NCBI GenBank assembly: GCA_900540985.1 | Contig: UQIC01000017.1 | Span: 1 to 44,608, forward strand | DNA length: 44,608 nucleotides | Reading direction: 5' to 3' | DNA from: an uncultured Collinsella sp. | GTDB taxonomy: Bacteria; Actinomycetota; Coriobacteriia; Coriobacteriales; Coriobacteriaceae | Shown here: positions 41,299 to 44,608 of the stretch, one piece after another | Numbering within the stretch: position 1 is the stretch's first letter | Layout of the letters: the number at the start of each line of letters is the position of its first letter | The notes under the pieces: model-generated | What the model saw: only the letters and a program-made list of their open reading frames with translations | Databases searched by the model: none | Told to the model about the DNA's origin: nothing | Program-made: the position numbers and the translations under genes

Positions 41299-41838
41299 AT
41301 GGATGCCCGCAAAGAAAAAAGCCGCGCCGCCATCGTTGCGGCGTTCTCCGAGCTGCTACGCGAAGAGGACTACGGCAAGATTACCGTCGGCGACATCATC
41401 GCGCGCGCTCACGTAGGCCGTGCGACATTCTACGGTCTCTTTAAGAGCAAGGACGACCTACTGTCCGAGCTCGTGAGCGACATCTGCACCCACGCCCTCG
41501 ACGACGATGGCACTCCGCTCGACGACCCACTCGTGCAGGTCGAGCATATCCTTAACAACCTCTGGGAGCGCCGCCAGGGCGTTCGAGCCCTCGTAGCCGG
41601 CGCCGGCTCGCGCGTCTTCGCCGACTGTCTCCGCAAGACCATCATGTCGCGCGCAGCCGAAACCGTCCCCGCCGACCCCGCAGGCCCCGCCGGCACCATG
41701 GACCGCAGCTTCCTCCTCCACCACATAGCCTCAAGCTTCGTAGGAATGGTCCAATGGTGGGCCTGGCACAACTTCCAAGCCCCAAAAGAGGACGTAGCCA
41801 AAGACTACCTCTCAGCCATAAAACCCCTCTTCAGCTAA
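41299..41838 (+). CDS. TetR-family regulator of the lar locus
   Basis: A 179-residue TetR protein with the helix-turn-helix at residues 6-53 (SRAAIVAAFSELLREEDYGKITVGDIIARAHVGRATFYGLF) and an all-helical ligand domain. Its ATG is two bases after the larC stop, so it is part of larB-larC-tetR and probably translationally coupled. It likely controls the lar genes, possibly through the dyad at 39499-39532; lactate or a nickel signal could be the effector. The open frame continues upstream inside larC but lacks family similarity there, so the start is at 41299. Confidence 0.88.
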   Translation: MDARKEKSRAAIVAAFSELLREEDYGKITVGDIIARAHVGRATFYGLFKSKDDLLSELVSDICTHALDDDGTPLDDPLVQVEHILNNLWERRQGVRALVAGAGSRVFADCLRKTIMSRAAETVPADPAGPAGTMDRSFLLHHIASSFVGMVQWWAWHNFQAPKEDVAKDYLSAIKPLFS

Positions 41839-42000
41839 GTAAGAACCTCATCCCAAAGCATCGCCCCAACCCAGGGCGCCACGCATCCCAAAGTGTCACT
41901 CGCGCTTCACCGCCCCCAACAGCAACAAGCCCCTCCCATCCAAATCCAAATTCAGATTTATATGTTGGGCTGCTTGTTCCAACGCGGCCAAGATCCCGCA

Positions 42001-42125
42001 GCTGTCCGCATGGGGTAACTTCCCAGCGCATTCCGCAGGACGAGAGAACCCCCACCGCACGAAGTGCGCAGCGGGGGTTCTTTCATGTCCGAGGACGCGC
42101 TGGGAAGTTACCCCATGCGGACAGC
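42001..42125. repeat. Nested inverted-repeat element between convergent lar genes
   Basis: A 29-bp perfect inverted repeat (42001-42029 with 42097-42125) encloses the terminator hairpin at 42045-42081. Same architecture as the elements at 7146-7255 and 26098-26294, but no sequence in common. Here it sits between convergent genes, where a two-way terminator or a block to read-through antisense RNA makes sense. Confidence 0.8.
42045..42085. terminator. Bidirectional terminator inside the nested element
   Basis: AGAACCCCC (42045-42053) pairs with GGGGGTTCT (42073-42081), with an inner CGCAC-GAA-GTGCG hairpin (42056-42068) and TTTC downstream. Confidence 0.75.
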
Positions 42126-42146
42126 GGACAACTATGTAGCCTTGAA

Positions 42147-42878
42147 CTAGAACATACCCAAGAAACCATGCACAAACAGCGCGGCCAGAGCGGCACCGAC
42201 AAACGGAGCGATGCCAGGAACGAGCAGGCCGTACTTCCAGTTGTTGTCAGCCTTGTTCTTGATCGGCAGCACCTGATAGGCCATGCGAGGACCAAGGTCA
42301 CGTGCCTGGTTCATGGCGAAGCCGGTGATGCCGCCCATGCCCATGCCAACAGCCCAAACAATCAGACCGACGCAGATAGCGAGCATCAGAACGTTCTCAC
42401 CAGCGCGGCTAGCAGCAGCAAGGATGGCGCTGATGAACACAAAGGTGCAGATAGCCTCGCAGAAGAAGTTACGGGCATAGTTCGTACCCTCGGTGGTGGG
42501 GTTGGTCGAGAAGATGTTGCGCTGGGCAATGGGATCGACGACACCATCGGAAGCCTTGAACTCATCGGCATACATCAACCACGCGATCACGGCACCCGCA
42601 AAGCCGCCGAGCATATCGGCAATCATGAAGGGGATGCAGCTGCTCCACGGCACCAGGCCTACGATGCACTGGGCAAGCACCATGGCGGGGTTCATGCACA
42701 CGGCGCCGCCAAAGATAAACAGAGCAACCGAGATGCCAAAAGACCAGGTGGTGATGGCAAACATGTGGCCGGAGCCCTGATACTTGGTGCCCTTAAGCAC
42801 GGTATCGCAGTGCACGCCCACGCCAAAGATGATCATGAGGGCCGTTGCGCCGAATTCGCAGAGGAGTTTGGTAAGCAT
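42147..42878 (-). CDS. larD: LarD-like aquaglyceroporin, probable lactic acid channel
   Basis: A 243-residue MIP-family channel with six membrane helices. The first half-helix motif is intact (VCMNPAMVLAQ near residues 60-70), but the second is AMNQARDLGPR, with Gln replacing Pro of the NPA motif. The family's DLGPR after it is kept. In Lactiplantibacillus the lar operon encodes such a channel (LarD) that lets lactic acid through, and here the gene lies directly downstream of larA, 49 bp away. The Asn-Gln-Ala change lies in the pore's selectivity region and could alter substrate or rate. ATG 42878. Confidence 0.85.
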   Translation of the reverse strand: MLTKLLCEFGATALMIIFGVGVHCDTVLKGTKYQGSGHMFAITTWSFGISVALFIFGGAVCMNPAMVLAQCIVGLVPWSSCIPFMIADMLGGFAGAVIAWLMYADEFKASDGVVDPIAQRNIFSTNPTTEGTNYARNFFCEAICTFVFISAILAAASRAGENVLMLAICVGLIVWAVGMGMGGITGFAMNQARDLGPRMAYQVLPIKNKADNNWKYGLLVPGIAPFVGAALAALFVHGFLGMF

Positions 42879-42927
42879 AAAACCTTATCTTTCTTGTCGG
42901 TTATAAACGATTCGTTTGGGCCGCACG

Positions 42928-44205
42928 CTAGTGCTGCGCGACGACAACGCCCAGGCCATCGGGAATGACGGCCACCTTGGCATCGGCGCCCTTCATCTCA
43001 AAGGCGAGCTTGAGCGCCTCCTCGATAGTGTTGACCGGCGTCATGTGCATATCCTTGAGCATCTGGTGATCGCACAGGTCGGTGACCATGATCACAGGGT
43101 GATGCGCCAGGATGCGAGCGAAAATCTGGCTCGTCCACTGGTCGGGCAGGGTCTCGTCCTTAGGACGGTCGATGCAGGCGCGCTCAAACTCTGCCGGATC
43201 GTTATCGGCGATGTTGTGATAGAAGCCCTCGCCACCGTGACCGTCGGCACAACCGGCGACATCGATGATCACGCCGCCCTCGGGAAGCGTGGCCTCGGCA
43301 GCGCACATGCCCTTCACGGCCTGGTAGATGTTCTGATCGAGCGGATAGCCGCCGTTGGTGGTGATGGCAATCTCGCACTCGACGGGCTCAACGCCGGCAA
43401 GGCTCTTCACGAACTCGCAGCCAGCCTCGTGCGCCTTGTGGATATCGCCGGCAAAGGAGCCGATGACCTCGTGCTTGCCGTTGAGCACCACGTTAAGCAC
43501 AAAGGCAAGGTGAGCCATCTCGGCAGCGGCAAACATGTCCTCGCTCACGTGGTTGTGGCACAGGTTGCCGGCACGCGAATGGGAATCGTTCACAAACTGA
43601 CCATTGTGGTTGTACATGATGGTCTTGTAGCTGGCGATGCCAGGCAGGACGGACTTGCGGCTACCAGAGAAACCGGCAAAGAAGTGCGGCTCAATAAAGC
43701 CCTCGGCAAGCAGCAGATCGCAATCGGCAGCAATCTTGTTGATGATGCACTCGCCGCCAGAAGGCAGGGTGCCGATCTTTTTCATCATGCTGTCGTCAGT
43801 CGCGACGTGCATAACGATTTCCTCGTTGGCAACGATCTCCTCGCCATACTTATTGACGAGCTCCTCGTGCGTCGACGGACGGTGCATACCCGTAGCAACC
43901 AAAATACGCACGCGAGCCTCGGGCGCAGCGGAATGGATGTGATGCAGCAGAATAGGCATCGTCACACGCGAGGGAACGGGACGCGTATGGTCGGAGCTAA
44001 TGATGACAATATCCTTCTTGCCAGCACAAAGCTCCTCGAGCGAAGGCGAGCCATAAGGGTTGGCAAGTGACTCCTCCACAAGCTCTTCCTGCGATTTTGT
44101 AGTCTTAAACTCGTTTTGATGACCTTCCATCACACCCGCGAAGTTCTTATCCTCGAGCTCCAGATGCAACGTCTTGTGGTCAAACGGCAGTTCACATTCA
44201 AACAA
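42928..44205 (-). CDS. larA: Lactate racemase
   Basis: A 425-residue LarA. With the TTG start at 44205 (GGAAGAGG about 10 bases before) the catalytic residues fall at exactly the numbers known from the Lactiplantibacillus enzyme: His108 (GMHRPSTHEEL), His174 (EPHFFAGFSG), Lys184 (GSRKSVLPG) and His200 (YNHNGQF), with Asp72 and Arg75 in SSDHTRPVPS. Lys184 holds the nickel-pincer cofactor. It interconverts D- and L-lactate by hydride transfer. There is no in-frame ATG near this position. The divergent orientation to larBC and the weak regulon-like CACAACGTTCAT (44302-44313) upstream are noted. Confidence 0.94.
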   Translation of the reverse strand: MFECELPFDHKTLHLELEDKNFAGVMEGHQNEFKTTKSQEELVEESLANPYGSPSLEELCAGKKDIVIISSDHTRPVPSRVTMPILLHHIHSAAPEARVRILVATGMHRPSTHEELVNKYGEEIVANEEIVMHVATDDSMMKKIGTLPSGGECIINKIAADCDLLLAEGFIEPHFFAGFSGSRKSVLPGIASYKTIMYNHNGQFVNDSHSRAGNLCHNHVSEDMFAAAEMAHLAFVLNVVLNGKHEVIGSFAGDIHKAHEAGCEFVKSLAGVEPVECEIAITTNGGYPLDQNIYQAVKGMCAAEATLPEGGVIIDVAGCADGHGGEGFYHNIADNDPAEFERACIDRPKDETLPDQWTSQIFARILAHHPVIMVTDLCDHQMLKDMHMTPVNTIEEALKLAFEMKGADAKVAVIPDGLGVVVAQH

Positions 44206-44608
44206 TGACGAGCGCCCTCTTCCTTTCAACTGACACACTAGATAAACCGTTGGAAGGATACGCCGCTCACCGAAAAACACCACCGTCCACCGACTCATTA
44301 ACACAACGTTCATATTTGACCCACAACAAAACGGCCGCGACCCCAAACGGGACCGCGGCCGCAACAGTCGTAAGGCGAGAAGCGCCACATGCATCTCAAT
44401 CCCAATCGATAAGGCGCGAGGCGCGAAGCGCCAAACGCGCCGCCGGGACAGACCCCATCCAAAACGCGCGAAGCGCGCCATTATTCCCCCAGCAAGTAAT
44501 CCACCGAAGACCGGACATCGCAGGGCCCGCCATAAGTTTACTTTTAGGCACACTCCGCACTGATATTTTCTGTATTGAAGACGTCGATGATGCACCCGTA
44601 TACCATTG
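44206..44608. other. Region upstream of larA at the window edge
   Basis: No convincing gene. It contains the larA promoter area, a weak TGAACGTT-core site (44302-44313), a terminator-like hairpin (44332-44361) and three short palindromes with GAA-type loops (44374-44386, 44420-44432, 44465-44477). Confidence 0.6.
44323..44361 (-). terminator. Terminator for leftward transcription entering from beyond the window
   Basis: CGGCCGCG (44332-44339) pairs with CGCGGCCG (44354-44361), with TTTTGTTG following on the minus strand. It would insulate the larA promoter from a gene to the right of 44608. Confidence 0.65.

Larger units (their letters stand above)
41839..42146. other. Convergent intergenic region between tetR and larD
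   Basis: 308 bp without a gene; its right half is the nested inverted-repeat element at 42001-42125. Bases 41839-42000 show nothing I can name. Confidence 0.7.

Overview
This window looks like the chromosome of a GC-rich gut actinobacterium of the class Coriobacteriia, most like Collinsella. That rests on recollection of codon style, protein sequences and gene set (class-wide FeoA/FeoA/FeoB, galacturonate and lactate-racemase genes), not on a search. Almost everything is housekeeping or carbohydrate metabolism, apart from the end of an integrated element at the far left.

Layout. (1) 1-1706 is the end of an integrated element: a decayed tyrosine integrase, candidate arm-type repeats, and at 1707-1751 the orphan 3' half of a tRNA-Met gene, the att scar. 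(2) 2011-5305 holds an MGMT-like protein, a DHA2 efflux transporter coupled to a CBS-pair protein, and an ArsC/Spx-like protein without its catalytic cysteine. (3) 5470-27400 is a large pectin/galacturonate locus. It has a GntR regulator, kduD and a DhuI-like isomerase for unsaturated uronate, two flavin/Fe-S oxidoreductases, a TIM-barrel protein, GH105, an SGNH esterase, a pectin methylesterase-esterase fusion, an alpha/beta hydrolase, GH28, a GPH-type sugar transporter, uxaA, uxaB, uxaC and a LacI regulator. (4) 27545-36202 has a FeoB-associated Cys-rich peptide, a three-gene envelope polysaccharide operon (GT2-GtrA, BcsA-like synthase with PilZ, membrane protein) and feoA-feoA-feoB. (5) 36391-39462 has an HPr-like protein, aspS and serB. 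(6) 39577-44205 is a lactate-racemase locus: larB, a short larC and tetR face larD and larA.

How the genes work together. The pectin enzymes have no visible signal peptides, so the locus appears to import oligogalacturonides through the GPH transporter and de-esterify and cut them in the cytoplasm. Galacturonate goes UxaC -> UxaB -> UxaA to 2-keto-3-deoxygluconate (KDG). Unsaturated uronate released by GH105 goes DhuI -> KduD to the same KDG. KDG kinase and KDPG aldolase are not in the window. A palindrome, GTGAACGTTCAC and close variants, lies in front of kduD, GH105, the transporter and uxaC. The LacI protein is the best candidate to bind it, which would make the locus one regulon with at least nine sites.

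The most unusual observations are: (a) three intergenic elements with long (21-31 bp) inverted repeats enclosing an inner hairpin, unrelated in sequence; (b) a LarC that ends where the CTP-binding half should begin; (c) an HPr with Asp at position 46; (d) a Cys-less ArsC-like protein; (e) a 38-bp palindrome with the sugar-regulon operator at its centre.
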